This document shows positions 26,743 to 35,763 of a DNA stretch of 64,000 bases, in pieces. Origin of the DNA: Saccharopolyspora kobensis (GTDB taxonomy: Bacteria > Actinomycetota > Actinomycetes > Mycobacteriales > Pseudonocardiaceae); the NCBI RefSeq assembly GCF_900108315.1, contig NZ_FNVB01000002.1, forward strand, positions 372,001 to 436,000, read 5' to 3'. The first letter of the stretch is position 1. Each line of letters opens with the position of its first letter. The position numbers and the translations under genes were made by a program. Under the pieces are notes generated by a model. That model searched no databases, had not been told where the DNA came from, and saw only the letters and a program-made list of their open reading frames with translations.

Positions 26743-28074
26743 ATGCCAACCGCCGATGTGGACCAGTTCGCCGCGTTGATCCGCGACCGACTCCGCCACG
26801 GGCACGGACCGCTGAGCCGCCGGCTCGCCACCGCGCTCACCGACCTCGCCCGCACCGGCGCGCTCAGCCCCGGCACCCGCCTGCCCTCCGAGCGCGACCT
26901 GGCCCGCGTGCTGGAGTGCAGCCGCGGCGCGGTGGCCGCCGCGTTCAACGCGCTCTTCGAGGACGGGATCTGCGAGCGCAGGCACGGGAGCGGCACGTAC
27001 CTCACCGACTCCGGCGCGGCGTCGGCGATGGACCGCCTGCTCAGCCCCGGCGCGGTGTTCGCCGATCTGTCCACATCGGTCGTCCCCGACCCCGCGCACC
27101 TGCACCTGCCCAAGCTCGATCCGGCCGACCTCCTGCACACCCCCAGCAGGCACGGCTACGACCGGCTCGGCGAGCCCGGCCTGCTGGAACTCCTCGGCGA
27201 CGTGCTGATCACCGGCGGCGGGCAGCAGGGCATCGACCTGAGCACCCGCTGCCTGGCCCGGCCCGGCGAAGCGGTGCTGGTCGAGGAACCCACCTACCCC
27301 GGAGCGCTGGCCGCCATCACCGGGTGCGGAGCGCGGGCGATCGCGGTTCCCACCGATGAGCAGGGCATGGTTCCCGAGGCGCTCAGCGAGGCGCTGAGCA
27401 GGCATCGGCCCGCCTTCGCCTACGTCCAGGCCGTCCGCAACCCCACCGGCGCGGTCGCCGGGGCCGGGCGCGTGCAGGAACTGGCCGAGATCGCGCGCGA
27501 GGCCGAGCTGCCGGTGGTCGTCGACCACACGCTGGCCGAGGTCGTGCACGAGGGCGCGCCGCCCGGCCGGTTCGCCGACACCCACCCGCACGGCACCGTC
27601 GAGGTCCACTCGCTGTCGAAGGCGCTGTGGGGCGGCCTGCGGGTGGGCTGGCTCGTGGCCCCCGAACCGCTGCGCGCCCAGCTCACCGAGCTGAAGCAGA
27701 CCAGCGACCTGGCGACCAGCACGGTCAGCCAGCGACTCGCGGCGGAACTGCTGCGGCACAACGACTTCGCGGCCTGGCGCGACGAGCTGACCCGCCGCCG
27801 CGACCACCTGTCCGCCGCCCTGCGCCGGGAACTCCCGCAGTGGACCTGGAACCGCCCGGCCGGTGGCCTGTCGCTGTGGGTGCGGCTGCCGGGCACCGAC
27901 ACCGATGCCTTCGCCGAACTGGCCCGCGAGCACGGCGTCGCGGTCGCGCCGGGCTCGATGTTCTCCGCCGACCGCCGCGACCGCGACCGCCTGCGGCTCA
28001 GCTTCGCGCTGCCACCGGAACTCCTCGACCAAGCCGTACCGGCCCTGGCCCGAGCCTGGTCCGCCCGCAGCTGA
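26743..28074 (+). CDS. MocR/PdxR-type GntR regulator fused to an aminotransferase domain
   Basis: A 443-residue fusion. A GntR winged helix occupies residues 1-90 (LSPGTRLPSERDLARVLECSRGAVAAAFNALFEDGICERRHGSGTYL). A fold-type I aminotransferase domain follows with GGGQQGIDL, EEPTYPG, VQAVRNPTGAV and the PLP-lysine segment VHSLSKALWGGLRVGWLVAP. MocR proteins use bound PLP with an amino acid to switch transcription. The ATG at 26743 is chosen because the upstream residues lack homology. It diverges from ilvE, a PLP enzyme, and is probably its regulator. Confidence 0.93.
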   Translation: MPTADVDQFAALIRDRLRHGHGPLSRRLATALTDLARTGALSPGTRLPSERDLARVLECSRGAVAAAFNALFEDGICERRHGSGTYLTDSGAASAMDRLLSPGAVFADLSTSVVPDPAHLHLPKLDPADLLHTPSRHGYDRLGEPGLLELLGDVLITGGGQQGIDLSTRCLARPGEAVLVEEPTYPGALAAITGCGARAIAVPTDEQGMVPEALSEALSRHRPAFAYVQAVRNPTGAVAGAGRVQELAEIAREAELPVVVDHTLAEVVHEGAPPGRFADTHPHGTVEVHSLSKALWGGLRVGWLVAPEPLRAQLTELKQTSDLATSTVSQRLAAELLRHNDFAAWRDELTRRRDHLSAALRRELPQWTWNRPAGGLSLWVRLPGTDTDAFAELAREHGVAVAPGSMFSADRRDRDRLRLSFALPPELLDQAVPALARAWSARS

Positions 28075-28168
28075 CCACCGCCGTCGCCGGGGCGGGCGGA
28101 TGCGCTCCACATCGGATCGTCCGGGAGAATTCGCGGCAGCACTGGAAGCGAGATCGAGGAGAACGCTC

Positions 28169-28543
28169 GTGAACACCGAGAAGCCGAAGATCGCCAAGCC
28201 GACCGGCGAGCCGCCGACCGAGCTGGTGGTCAAGGACATCACCGTCGGCGAGGGCAAGGAGGCCACCGCGGGCACCGTGGTCGCCGTCCACTACGTGGGC
28301 GTCTCGCACAGCACCGGCAAGCAGTTCGACGCCAGCTGGGACCGCGGCGAGCCGCTGCAGATCACGCTCGGCAAGGGCCAGGTCATCGAGGGCTGGGACC
28401 AGGGCCTGCAGGGCATGCGGGTCGGCGGCCGCCGCCAGCTCGTCATCCCGCCGCAGATGGCCTACGGCGACCGCGGTGCGGGCGGGGTCATCGCCCCCGG
28501 CGAGACCCTGGTCTTCGTCTGCGACCTCGTGGCCGCCCGCTGA
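28169..28543 (+). CDS. FKBP-type peptidyl-prolyl cis-trans isomerase
   Basis: A 124-residue single-domain FKBP: LVVKDITVGEGKEATAGTVVAVHYVGV, FDASWDRGEPLQITLGKGQVIEGWDQGLQGMRVGGRRQLVIPPQMAYG and LVFVCDLVAAR. The drug- and proline-pocket residues (FD, VIxGW) are conserved, so it should be active on Xaa-Pro bonds. It has no signal peptide and is therefore cytoplasmic. The GTG at 28169 with GAGGAG upstream is used rather than the longer open frame. It is followed directly by a strong terminator. Confidence 0.94.
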   Translation: MNTEKPKIAKPTGEPPTELVVKDITVGEGKEATAGTVVAVHYVGVSHSTGKQFDASWDRGEPLQITLGKGQVIEGWDQGLQGMRVGGRRQLVIPPQMAYGDRGAGGVIAPGETLVFVCDLVAAR

Positions 28544-28550
28544 ACAGCGA

Positions 28551-28583
28551 CGAGGCCCGCGACCACCTCGGTCGCGGGCCTCG
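28551..28583 (+). terminator. terminator of the FKBP gene
   Basis: Perfect 14-bp arms CGAGGCCCGCGACC (28551-28564) and its complement (28570-28583) with a five-base loop, beginning 8 bp after the FKBP stop. Confidence 0.85.
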
Positions 28584-28625
28584 CGCGCTCAGCGCTCCGC
28601 CTCGGAGCCCATCTTCTGATCTTCG

Positions 28626-28715
28626 TCTCAGCGTTCGCCTGGCGAGGACAGCCCGAGTGCCGTGCATCGGGGTCCGGGCAGGGCTGAGGTACCGCCACCC
28701 GCACCGCCACGCAAG
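28626..28715 (+). repeat. dispersed intergenic element, copy 3 (GCGAGGAC core)
   Basis: Aligns with the complement of 40912-41060 and with 12741-12892: GTCTCAGCGTTCGCC, TGGCGAGGACAGCCC, GGGGTCCGGGCAG, TGAGGT, ACCCGCACCGCCACGC. It lies between the convergent FKBP and PH-domain genes and shows no coding character. Confidence 0.7.
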
Positions 28716-28723
28716 CAGCCTTC

Positions 28724-29155
28724 TCAGGCGTCCTGGGACTGGCGGCGCAGTTCGCGCAGGTCGCGCATCGCCTTGATGGCCTGCTCGCCGTCGGCCGCCT
28801 GGATCGCCATGATCGGCACGTACTCGTCCTCCGGCAGCTCCAGCCGGGCCCACGCCGAACCGTCCGGGAAGGACACCGACTGCACCACCGGCCACGAGTA
28901 GCGGTGGGTGCCGATGATGTTGCGGACCTCGAGCCCGTCGGAGTCGGCGCGCAGCCGCGGCCGCGTCAGCAGCATCACCCCGGCCGCCAGCAGCACGCCC
29001 AGGAAGCCCATCGCGATCTGGTCGGAAACCGAGAAGATCACGCCGGTCGGGCTGTTCGTCAGCAGGGTGCCGACCAGCGCGAACACGAGGACCAGCACCA
29101 CCGCGATCGGGATCGCCACCCGGCGGATCTTCCGCGGTCGCACCTCCACGCTCAC
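28724..29155 (-). CDS. PH-domain membrane protein
   Basis: A 143-residue protein with two membrane segments (residues 13-32 and 44-63) followed by a bacterial PH-like domain ([50 protein letters not shown]). Small proteins of this type sit at the end of riboflavin operons in many actinobacteria, but their role is not known. The GTG start overlaps the ribH stop by four bases, so it is translationally coupled to riboflavin synthesis. Confidence 0.87.
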   Translation of the reverse strand: MSVEVRPRKIRRVAIPIAVVLVLVFALVGTLLTNSPTGVIFSVSDQIAMGFLGVLLAAGVMLLTRPRLRADSDGLEVRNIIGTHRYSWPVVQSVSFPDGSAWARLELPEDEYVPIMAIQAADGEQAIKAMRDLRELRRQSQDA

Positions 29156-29649
29156 AGGAACCCCCGCTCGCCGTTCCAGCCCCGCAGCTCCCGCAGCACC
29201 AGCGCGGTCTCCAGCGCCGCCGCGGTGGCCTCGAAACCCTTGTCCTCCACCGAGTCGTCGAACCCGGCCCGCGCCTCGACCTGCTCCACCGTGTCGCAGG
29301 TCAGCACGCCGTTGCCGACCGCCGTGGACTCGTCCAGCGCCACCCGGGTCAGGCCCTGGGTGACCGAATCGCAGACGTACTCGAAGTGCGGGGTGCCGCC
29401 GCGCACGACCACGCCGAGCGCGACCACCGCGTCGTGCTGGTGCGCCAGCTGCTGGCAGACCACCGGCAGCTCGATGGAACCGGGCACCCGCACCACCGTG
29501 GGCTCGGCGATGCCGGCCTCCGCAGCCGCCGCCAGCGCGCGGGCGAGCATCTGCTCCACGTACCGCTCGTGCCAGCGGATCGCCGCGATGCCCAGCCGCA
29601 GCTCGCCGGCTTTCGGCACGCTGACGCGCGGCCTCCCCTCGCCACTCAT
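29152..29649 (-). CDS. ribH: 6,7-dimethyl-8-ribityllumazine synthase
   Basis: A 165-residue lumazine synthase that condenses 5-amino-6-ribitylamino-uracil with dihydroxybutanone phosphate. Typical segments are [62 protein letters not shown] and [19 protein letters not shown]. The His of GGTPHFEYV is the conserved catalytic residue. The ATG at 29649 overlaps the ribBA stop by four bases. It is the fourth enzyme gene of the ribD-ribE-ribBA-ribH operon. Confidence 0.97.
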   Translation of the reverse strand: MSGEGRPRVSVPKAGELRLGIAAIRWHERYVEQMLARALAAAAEAGIAEPTVVRVPGSIELPVVCQQLAHQHDAVVALGVVVRGGTPHFEYVCDSVTQGLTRVALDESTAVGNGVLTCDTVEQVEARAGFDDSVEDKGFEATAAALETALVLRELRGWNGERGFL

Positions 29650-30938
29650 GCCGTCACTCCAGTCTCGCCGTTGATCGAGGAATCCTCGCCGTCGTCGAGA
29701 TTGTCCAGCACGTGCCCCATGCGGTCGCGCTTGGTCCGCAGGTAGCGGATGTTCTCCGGGTTGGGGCGGATCGGCAGCGGCACCCGGTCCACGATCCGCA
29801 GCCCGTAGCCCTCCAGCCCGACGCGCTTGGCCGGGTTGTTGGTGAGCAGCCGCATCGACTTGACGCCGAGGTCGCAGAGGATCTGCGCGCCCTGCCCGTA
29901 GTCCCTGCTGTCCACCGGCATGCCCAGCTCGACGTTGGCGTCCACCGTGTCGGCGCCGTCGTCCTGCAGCTGGTAGGCCTGCAGCTTGTGGATCAGGCCG
30001 ATGCCCCGGCCCTCGTGCCCGCGCATGTAGAGCACCACGCCGCGGCCCGCTTCGGCGACCTTGGCCATCGCCGCGTCCAGCTGCGGTCCGCAGTCGCAGC
30101 GCAGCGAGCCGAGCACGTCGCCGGTCAGGCACTCGGAGTGCACCCGCACCAGGATGTCCTCGCCGTCGCCGATCTCGCCGTAGACCAGGGCCAGGTGCTC
30201 GATGCCGTCGATGGTGCTGTCGTAGCCGAAGGTGCGGAAGGTGCCGTGCGCGGTGGGGATGCGCGCCTCGGCGACCCGGACGACCTGCTTCTCGAAGCGG
30301 CGCCGGTAGGCGATCAGGTCGGCGATGGTGATCAGCGCGAGGTCGTGCTCCTCGGCGAAGACCTCCAGCTCGTCGCGACGGGCCATGTCGCCCTCGGACT
30401 TCTGGCTCACGATCTCGCACAGCGCGCCCGCCGGGCGCAGGCCCGCCAGGCGGGAGAGGTCGACCGCGGCTTCGGTGTGGCCGGGCCGGCGCAGCACGCC
30501 GCCGTCGCGGGCGCGCAGCGGGACGACGTGGCCGGGCCGGGTGAGGTCCTTGGCCGTGGACTCGGCACCGGCCAGCACCTGCAGCGTCTTGGCGCGGTCG
30601 GAGGCCGAGATGCCGGTGCTCACGCCTTCGGCGGCGTCCACGGTGACCGTGTAGGCGGTGCCCTTGCGGTCCTGGTTCCAGTAGTACATCGGGGGCAGGT
30701 CGAGGCGGTCGCAGTCCTCGCCGGGCATGCCGACGCAGATGTAGCCGGACGTGTAGCGGACCATGAACGCCACCAGCTCGGGCGTCGCCTTCTCCGCGGC
30801 GAAGATCAGATCGCCTTCGTTCTCGCGGTCCTCGTCGTCGACCACCACCACCGGACGCCCGGCGGCGATGTCGGCCAACGCGCGCTCGATGCTGTCGAAC
30901 TTGTTCGTGCTCACGGTGCCGCCAACCTCGGGGTTCAT
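29646..30938 (-). CDS. ribBA: bifunctional DHBP synthase / GTP cyclohydrolase II
   Basis: A 430-residue fusion. The N-terminal half is 3,4-dihydroxy-2-butanone-4-phosphate synthase ([36 protein letters not shown]). The C-terminal half is GTP cyclohydrolase II ([24 protein letters not shown] with the zinc cysteines, [41 protein letters not shown]). It thus makes both precursors of riboflavin. The ATG at 30938 shares one base with the ribE stop (TGATG) and is preferred to the GTG one codon upstream. Confidence 0.97.
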   Translation of the reverse strand: MNPEVGGTVSTNKFDSIERALADIAAGRPVVVVDDEDRENEGDLIFAAEKATPELVAFMVRYTSGYICVGMPGEDCDRLDLPPMYYWNQDRKGTAYTVTVDAAEGVSTGISASDRAKTLQVLAGAESTAKDLTRPGHVVPLRARDGGVLRRPGHTEAAVDLSRLAGLRPAGALCEIVSQKSEGDMARRDELEVFAEEHDLALITIADLIAYRRRFEKQVVRVAEARIPTAHGTFRTFGYDSTIDGIEHLALVYGEIGDGEDILVRVHSECLTGDVLGSLRCDCGPQLDAAMAKVAEAGRGVVLYMRGHEGRGIGLIHKLQAYQLQDDGADTVDANVELGMPVDSRDYGQGAQILCDLGVKSMRLLTNNPAKRVGLEGYGLRIVDRVPLPIRPNPENIRYLRTKRDRMGHVLDNLDDGEDSSINGETGVTA

Positions 30939-31585
30939 CACTGCGCCTCCCTGACGCCGCCATTGTCCCCCGAACGGGCCTGCGCACCATGGGCCCGGTG
31001 GTCCAGCTGCGCCGCCGCGAGCCGTTCGAGGTGCTTGGCCAGCACATCCACCTCGATGTTCACTTCGTCACCCGGTGCGCGGTGGCCGAGCGTGGTCAGC
31101 TCCTTGGTCGTCGGGATGAGCGCCACGCTGAACGTCGATTCGCCCGCTTCGACCACCGTCAGCGACACGCCGTCGACGGTGATCGAGCCCTTCTCCACCA
31201 GGTAGTGCGACAGCCGCTTCGGCAGTTCGAAGCTGGTGAGCCCGTCGGCGCCGGTGCCGCGCAGCACCGCGGTGCCGTCGACGTGGCCCTGCACGATGTG
31301 CCCGCCGAGCCGGTCGCCGAGCGCCATCGCGCGCTCCAGGTTGACCCGGTCGCCGACGGCGATGCCCTTGAGCGAGGAGCGGCGCAGCGTCTCGGCCACC
31401 ACGTCGACCGTGAACTGCCCGTCGCCGACGGTGACCACCGTCAGGCACACGCCGTTGACGGCGATCGAGTCGCCGTGCTTGGCGTCCTCGGTCACCACGG
31501 GTCCGCGGACGGTGAGCCTGCTGCCATCGTCCAGAGGCTCGACCGCCTCGATGGTGCCGAGTTCCTCGACGATCCCGGTGAACAC
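30938..31585 (-). CDS. ribE: riboflavin synthase alpha chain
   Basis: A 215-residue protein with two homologous barrels, each with its own lumazine site: [13 protein letters not shown] and NGVCLTVV in the first, [11 protein letters not shown] and [11 protein letters not shown] in the second. It dismutates two lumazines into riboflavin and the ribitylamino-uracil precursor. The GTG at 31585 with AAGGAGG upstream is used. It stands 34 bp downstream of ribD in the riboflavin operon. Confidence 0.96.
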   Translation of the reverse strand: MFTGIVEELGTIEAVEPLDDGSRLTVRGPVVTEDAKHGDSIAVNGVCLTVVTVGDGQFTVDVVAETLRRSSLKGIAVGDRVNLERAMALGDRLGGHIVQGHVDGTAVLRGTGADGLTSFELPKRLSHYLVEKGSITVDGVSLTVVEAGESTFSVALIPTTKELTTLGHRAPGDEVNIEVDVLAKHLERLAAAQLDHRAHGAQARSGDNGGVREAQ

Positions 31586-31619
31586 TGCTGCCTCCTTGCC
31601 TCCGGCGTCGTCGTGGTCC

Positions 31620-32642
31620 TCAGCTCTCCTGCGGGACCGCGCTGATGCGGACGTCCGGGCCACTCATAGTCGTCTCTTCGATCTGCAACCGCCATGCCTG
31701 CGAGATGCTTCCCACTCCGGCTTCGCCGAGCGCGGCCGGACCGGCGCCGAGCAGCGCCGGAGCCACGTAGGCCAGCACCCGGTCCACGCAGCCCGCCTGC
31801 ACGAACGCACCGGCCAGCCGCGGCCCGCCTTCCAGCAGCACGTCGACGATGCCGCGCTCGGCCAGCGCCGCCAGCGCCGCGCGGGGATCGCCGCCGGGCA
31901 GCTGCACCGTTTCGGCCGCGTCGTCGAGCACCTTCGCCGACGCGGGGATCTCGCTGTCGCCGATGACGACCCGCAGCGGCTGCCGCTCCAGCAGCGTCCC
32001 GTCGGCAGCGCGGGCGGTCAGGTGCGGGTCGTCGGCGCGGACCGTGCCGGTTCCCGCGATGATCGCGTCCGCCCGGGCGCGGAGCCGGTGCACGTCGGCG
32101 CGGGATTCGGCGGAGCTGATCCACTTGCTGGTGCCGTCCGCCGCCGCCGAACGCCCGTCCAGCGTGGCGGCGTACTTCCAGGTCACGTGCGGGCGGCCGG
32201 TGCGGGCGAAGTGCAGCCACGCGCGCAGCGGCCCGGCCGCCACCTCGTCGGCCAGCAGCCCGCTCACGACCTCCACGCCCGCTGCGCGCAACCGCTCCGC
32301 ACCACCGCTGGCCAGCGGGTTGGGATCGGAAGCGGCGTGCACGACGCGCGCGACACCGGCTGCGATCAGCGCATCGGTGCACGGTGGCGTGCGCCCGGTG
32401 TGCGAGCAAGGCTCCAGCGTCACCACAGCGGTGCCGCCCCGCGCCCGCTCCCCCGCCGCGCGCAGCGCGACGACCTCCGCGTGCGGGCCGCCCGGTGGCC
32501 GGGTCGAGCCGACCCCGACGACCTCACCGCCGGTACCGAGGATCACGCAGCCGACGGGCGGGTTCGGGCTCGTGGTGCCCCGGACCTGCTCGCTGGCCGC
32601 GACCGCGGCACGCATCGCCTGCTCTTCGCCACGAGCGACCAT
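31620..32642 (-). CDS. ribD: bifunctional riboflavin deaminase/reductase
   Basis: A 340-residue enzyme for the second and third steps of riboflavin synthesis. The N-terminal deaminase has the zinc motifs PHAEVVAL and PCSHTGRTPPC. The C-terminal reductase has KYAATLDGRSAA, ADAIIAGTGTVRADDPHLTAR and VLLEGGPRLAGAF. The ATG at 32642 has GGGAGG upstream. A hairpin (32667-32708) occupies most of the 75 bp between rpe and ribD, and no FMN-riboswitch signature is visible ahead of the gene. Confidence 0.96.
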   Translation of the reverse strand: MVARGEEQAMRAAVAASEQVRGTTSPNPPVGCVILGTGGEVVGVGSTRPPGGPHAEVVALRAAGERARGGTAVVTLEPCSHTGRTPPCTDALIAAGVARVVHAASDPNPLASGGAERLRAAGVEVVSGLLADEVAAGPLRAWLHFARTGRPHVTWKYAATLDGRSAAADGTSKWISSAESRADVHRLRARADAIIAGTGTVRADDPHLTARAADGTLLERQPLRVVIGDSEIPASAKVLDDAAETVQLPGGDPRAALAALAERGIVDVLLEGGPRLAGAFVQAGCVDRVLAYVAPALLGAGPAALGEAGVGSISQAWRLQIEETTMSGPDVRISAVPQES

Positions 32643-32666
32643 CGTCGTCCTCCCGCTCCCCGCTCC

Positions 32667-32708
32667 CGTGAGTGCTTTGTGGGGCTATAGCACCGCAAAG
32701 CACTCACG
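32667..32708. repeat. hairpin of the GTGAGTG family between rpe and ribD
   Basis: Arms of 21 (32667-32687 and 32688-32708) pair at 19 positions. The outer stem is CGTGAGTGCTTTG and the centre GCTATAGC. The same outer stem and centre recur at 42180-42225. Because only 24 bp separate it from the ribD ATG, a promoter for ribD cannot lie after it, so it may tune read-through or RNA stability rather than terminate fully. Confidence 0.8.
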
Positions 32709-32717
32709 AGGGCACGA

Positions 32718-33413
32718 TCACCGCCGGGCGTGGGCGAAGTTCGGGGTCGCCTTCGCGCGCAGCGCTTCCACGGCCTTGGCCGGGTCGTCGGCGTTGTAGA
32801 CCGCCGAGCCCGCCACGAAGCAGTCCACGCCCGCCTCGGCCGCCTGCTCGATGGTGTCGGCGTTGATCCCGCCGTCGATCTCCACCACCAGCTTGAGGTG
32901 GCCGGTGTCGACCAGCTCGCGGGCCTTGCGGGCCTTGTCCAGCACGTCGGCCATGAACTTCTGGCCGCCGAAGCCCGGCTCCACCGACATCACCAGCAGC
33001 GTGTCGTAGTGCTTGAGCACGTCCAGGTACGGGTCCAGCGGAGTGCCCGGCTTGATCGACAGGCCTGCCTTGGCGCCCGCGGCGCGCAGGTCCTTGGCGA
33101 TGGCGATCGGGTCCTTGGCGGCTTCCACGTGAACCGTGACGTTGTAGGCGCCTGCCTCGGCGTAGCCGACGGCCCAGCGGTCCGGGTCCTCGATCATCAG
33201 GTGGCAGTCGACCGGGATGTCGGTCGCCTTCAGGATCGACTCGACCACCGGCAGGCCCAGGGTCAGGTTGGGCACGAAGTGCGCGTCCATCACGTCCACG
33301 TGCAGCCAGTCGGCCCGCTTGCCGGGCTCGCCGTTCACGGCGGCGATCTCATCGGCGAGGCGGGCGAAATCTGCGGACAGGATGGAGGGCGCGATCATCG
33401 GCTGGTTCGACAC
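32718..33413 (-). CDS. rpe: ribulose-phosphate 3-epimerase
   Basis: A 231-residue TIM barrel interconverting ribulose 5-phosphate and xylulose 5-phosphate in the pentose phosphate pathway. It has [32 protein letters not shown] with the metal His/Asp, [35 protein letters not shown] and FVAGSAVY. Its product feeds riboflavin synthesis (ribulose 5-phosphate is the RibBA substrate), which fits its position just upstream of ribD. The GTG at 33413 gives the family N-terminus, but no strong Shine-Dalgarno is seen. Confidence 0.96.
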   Translation of the reverse strand: MSNQPMIAPSILSADFARLADEIAAVNGEPGKRADWLHVDVMDAHFVPNLTLGLPVVESILKATDIPVDCHLMIEDPDRWAVGYAEAGAYNVTVHVEAAKDPIAIAKDLRAAGAKAGLSIKPGTPLDPYLDVLKHYDTLLVMSVEPGFGGQKFMADVLDKARKARELVDTGHLKLVVEIDGGINADTIEQAAEAGVDCFVAGSAVYNADDPAKAVEALRAKATPNFAHARR

Positions 33414-33512
33414 ATGCGGGAGTGTAAATCCCGCGCATTCCCCAGCTCAGATCACCCTCACCACCCGAACGGGTGAGCGGTGGTCCCGGTGGTCGCGCGC
33501 CCCCGGAACCGG

Positions 33513-34928
33513 CTACTTCGCGCTCTCGACCTCGGAGTCGGGTTCGGCCGCGCGGCGGCGGTGGATGACGTAGTACGCCACGCAGAGGATGACGACGAAC
33601 GGGACGCCCGCCTTCCACGCGGTGTTGAACTGCTCGGTGAACGGCGTGGTCAGCAGGACCGCCGCGACGAAGAGCATCGCCAGCACGGTCGTCACCGGCG
33701 CGCCCGGCAGCCGGACCGGGGACGGCGGCAGGCCCTCCGCCGCGCGGCGGCGCCGGAACACCAGCTGGCTGGCGAAGATCATCAACCAGGTCACCAGCGC
33801 CCCGAACAGCGCCAGGCCCAGCAGCATCGGGAACGCCGAGTCCTCGGCGAACACCGCCAGCGCCGCGGCCAGCGCCAGCCCGGCCGCCGAGAGCACCAGC
33901 GCCCGGCGCGGCACGCCGTTGCCGCTGACCTTGGCGAACCACCTCGGCGCGTAGCCGTCCATCGCCAGCGAGTGGGTCATCCGCGCGGTGATGTAGAGGT
34001 TGGTGTTCATCGCCGACAGCGCCGCGGTGAGCACCACGAAGTTCATGATCCCGGCCGCCGCCGGGATGCCCACCATGCTGAACAGCCGCACGAACGGGCT
34101 CTCGGTGACCTCGCCGGAGGACGACACCTCGTTCCACGGCAGGATCGAGACCACCACGAGCATCCCGAGCACGTAGAACAGCGCCAGCCGCAGCACCATG
34201 CCGCGCGCGGCGCGCGGGACGTCCCGGCCGGGGTTGCGGGACTCGGCGGCGGTGATCGACACCGCCTCGGTGCCCAGGTAGGAGAAGGTGACGACGGTCA
34301 GCGCCAGCCACACCGCGCCGATGCCGTTGGGCAGGAACCCGTCGTGCTCGGTCAGTGCCCCGACACCGGCGGGCTCCTGGCCGGGCAGGCCGAAGAAGAT
34401 GTAGAAGACGCCCAGCCCGATGAACACCACGATCGTGACGACCTTGATCATGGCGAACCAGTACTCGAACTCGCCGAAGAACCGCACCGCGGCGAAGTTG
34501 ACCGCCAGCATCACCAGCGAGAACGCCACCACCGGCATCCACAGCGGCAGCTGCGGGTACCAGAACTGCACGTAGAGCCCGGCCGCGATGACCTCGCTGC
34601 CGATGTTGACCACCTGGGCGGCCCAGTAGATCCACCGCGACACGAAGCCCGGCAGCCCGCCGAGGTAGCGCTGCACGACCGCGCCGAACCCACCGGCCTC
34701 CGGGTGCACCACGATCATCTCGGCCAGCGCGAAGGCCAGCGCCAGCGCGGCGAACGCGGCCACCGCGTAGGCGATGATCACGGCCGGTCCGGCGATGGAG
34801 ATCGCCAGGCCGGAGCCGAGGAACAACCCGGTGCCGATAGCACCGCCGATGGCGATCATGCCGACCTGGCGGCCGGACAGATCCCGGCGTAACCCGGACT
34901 GCTGCTCCGGTGCGGTCTCCTGTGCCAC
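33513..34928 (-). CDS. APC-family amino acid permease
   Basis: A 471-residue twelve-segment permease: LSGRQVGMIAIGGAIGTGLFLGSGLAISIAGPAVIIAYAVAA at the start and EMIVVHPEAGGFGAVVQRYLG place it in the amino acid transporter (AAT) branch with AnsP/GabP/ProY-like proteins. The GTG at 34928 with GGGAGG upstream removes a basic 29-residue extension that lacks homology. The imported amino acid cannot be read from sequence. It lies alone, 99 bp from rpe. Confidence 0.9.
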   Translation of the reverse strand: MAQETAPEQQSGLRRDLSGRQVGMIAIGGAIGTGLFLGSGLAISIAGPAVIIAYAVAAFAALALAFALAEMIVVHPEAGGFGAVVQRYLGGLPGFVSRWIYWAAQVVNIGSEVIAAGLYVQFWYPQLPLWMPVVAFSLVMLAVNFAAVRFFGEFEYWFAMIKVVTIVVFIGLGVFYIFFGLPGQEPAGVGALTEHDGFLPNGIGAVWLALTVVTFSYLGTEAVSITAAESRNPGRDVPRAARGMVLRLALFYVLGMLVVVSILPWNEVSSSGEVTESPFVRLFSMVGIPAAAGIMNFVVLTAALSAMNTNLYITARMTHSLAMDGYAPRWFAKVSGNGVPRRALVLSAAGLALAAALAVFAEDSAFPMLLGLALFGALVTWLMIFASQLVFRRRRAAEGLPPSPVRLPGAPVTTVLAMLFVAAVLLTTPFTEQFNTAWKAGVPFVVILCVAYYVIHRRRAAEPDSEVESAK

Positions 34929-35122
34929 TACGCCTCCCACTCGTCGCGCACCGCTGCGGCGCGCGACGAGCACCTTACGACGGGAAGGGCACCACCGGCG
35001 GCCTCGGTTGCGCACTTGTGGCCCGAACCCGCCCCGGAGACCGCTTCCGCACGTAGGCGAAGTTCACCCTGTGCGGTGGCGATTTCGTGCGAAAAGGACA
35101 CCGCGGAGGGTGGCGGCGGAGG

Positions 35123-35536
35123 TCAGCGGGGCAGGGTGAGGTCGATCGGGGTGCCTTCCTCCACCGAGCGGCTGACGGTGCAGTACTTGGTGATCGCGCG
35201 CTCGACGGCTTCGAGCAGCTTGGCGCGGTCGTCGTCCTCGATCGCGCTGAGGTCGACGTCGAAGCCGACCTGGACCCGGGCGAACTTGTGCTTGTCCTCC
35301 GGCACCTTGGTGCGGTCCGCGTGCACGGTCAGCTCGGCATCCTCGCCCAGCCGCCGGACCAGCAGGTTCTCGCTGGTCACCGCCGAGCAGGCGGCGATCG
35401 CGGCGAGCAGCAGCTCACCGGGCGTGAAAGCCTCGGGGGCGTCCTCCCGCCCGATCGCGACCTGGGCTCCGCGCGGGTTGGTCGCGCGGAAGGTGTGCTG
35501 ACCGGTCCGGGTCACTTCGACCGGAGTGGAAGACAT
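35123..35536 (-). CDS. OsmC-family peroxiredoxin
   Basis: A 137-residue OsmC/Ohr-type protein that reduces organic hydroperoxides: TFRATNPRGAQVAIG, FTPGELLLAAIAACSAVTSENLL with the first catalytic Cys and the second Cys in ITKYCTVSRSVEEGTPI. Both cysteines are present. The ATG at 35536 has AGGTGG upstream, better than the GTG nine bases earlier. OsmC proteins are often induced by osmotic and oxidative stress. It diverges from an APC permease gene across 227 bp. Confidence 0.93.
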   Translation of the reverse strand: MSSTPVEVTRTGQHTFRATNPRGAQVAIGREDAPEAFTPGELLLAAIAACSAVTSENLLVRRLGEDAELTVHADRTKVPEDKHKFARVQVGFDVDLSAIEDDDRAKLLEAVERAITKYCTVSRSVEEGTPIDLTLPR

Positions 35537-35763
35537 TCGTACCACCTGACGCTCGTTGGGGTTGCCGGTCCAGCCTCGGCTGCGAGGCGTGCGTGGTCAA
35601 CCTCTGGGATCGATTGCGGGCCGGGCTCACGTGGCACTACATGTAGCGGGGCCCGACGGCGGCCTGTAGCCAGGCAGCCGGTCGAGCACCACCACCGCGG
35701 TGCGGCTCGCCGCATCGTGGAACACCCCGCCAGACCGCGTTGTTCCGAACTGGGATCGAGGCC

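Noticed and set aside
25699-28275. Minus-strand frame of 858 codons around ilvE
   Set aside because: Only the 305 codons from ATG 26616 match IlvE. The upstream part is antisense to the MocR regulator.
32643-32717. FMN riboswitch before ribD
   Set aside because: The space is too short and lacks the conserved aptamer blocks.
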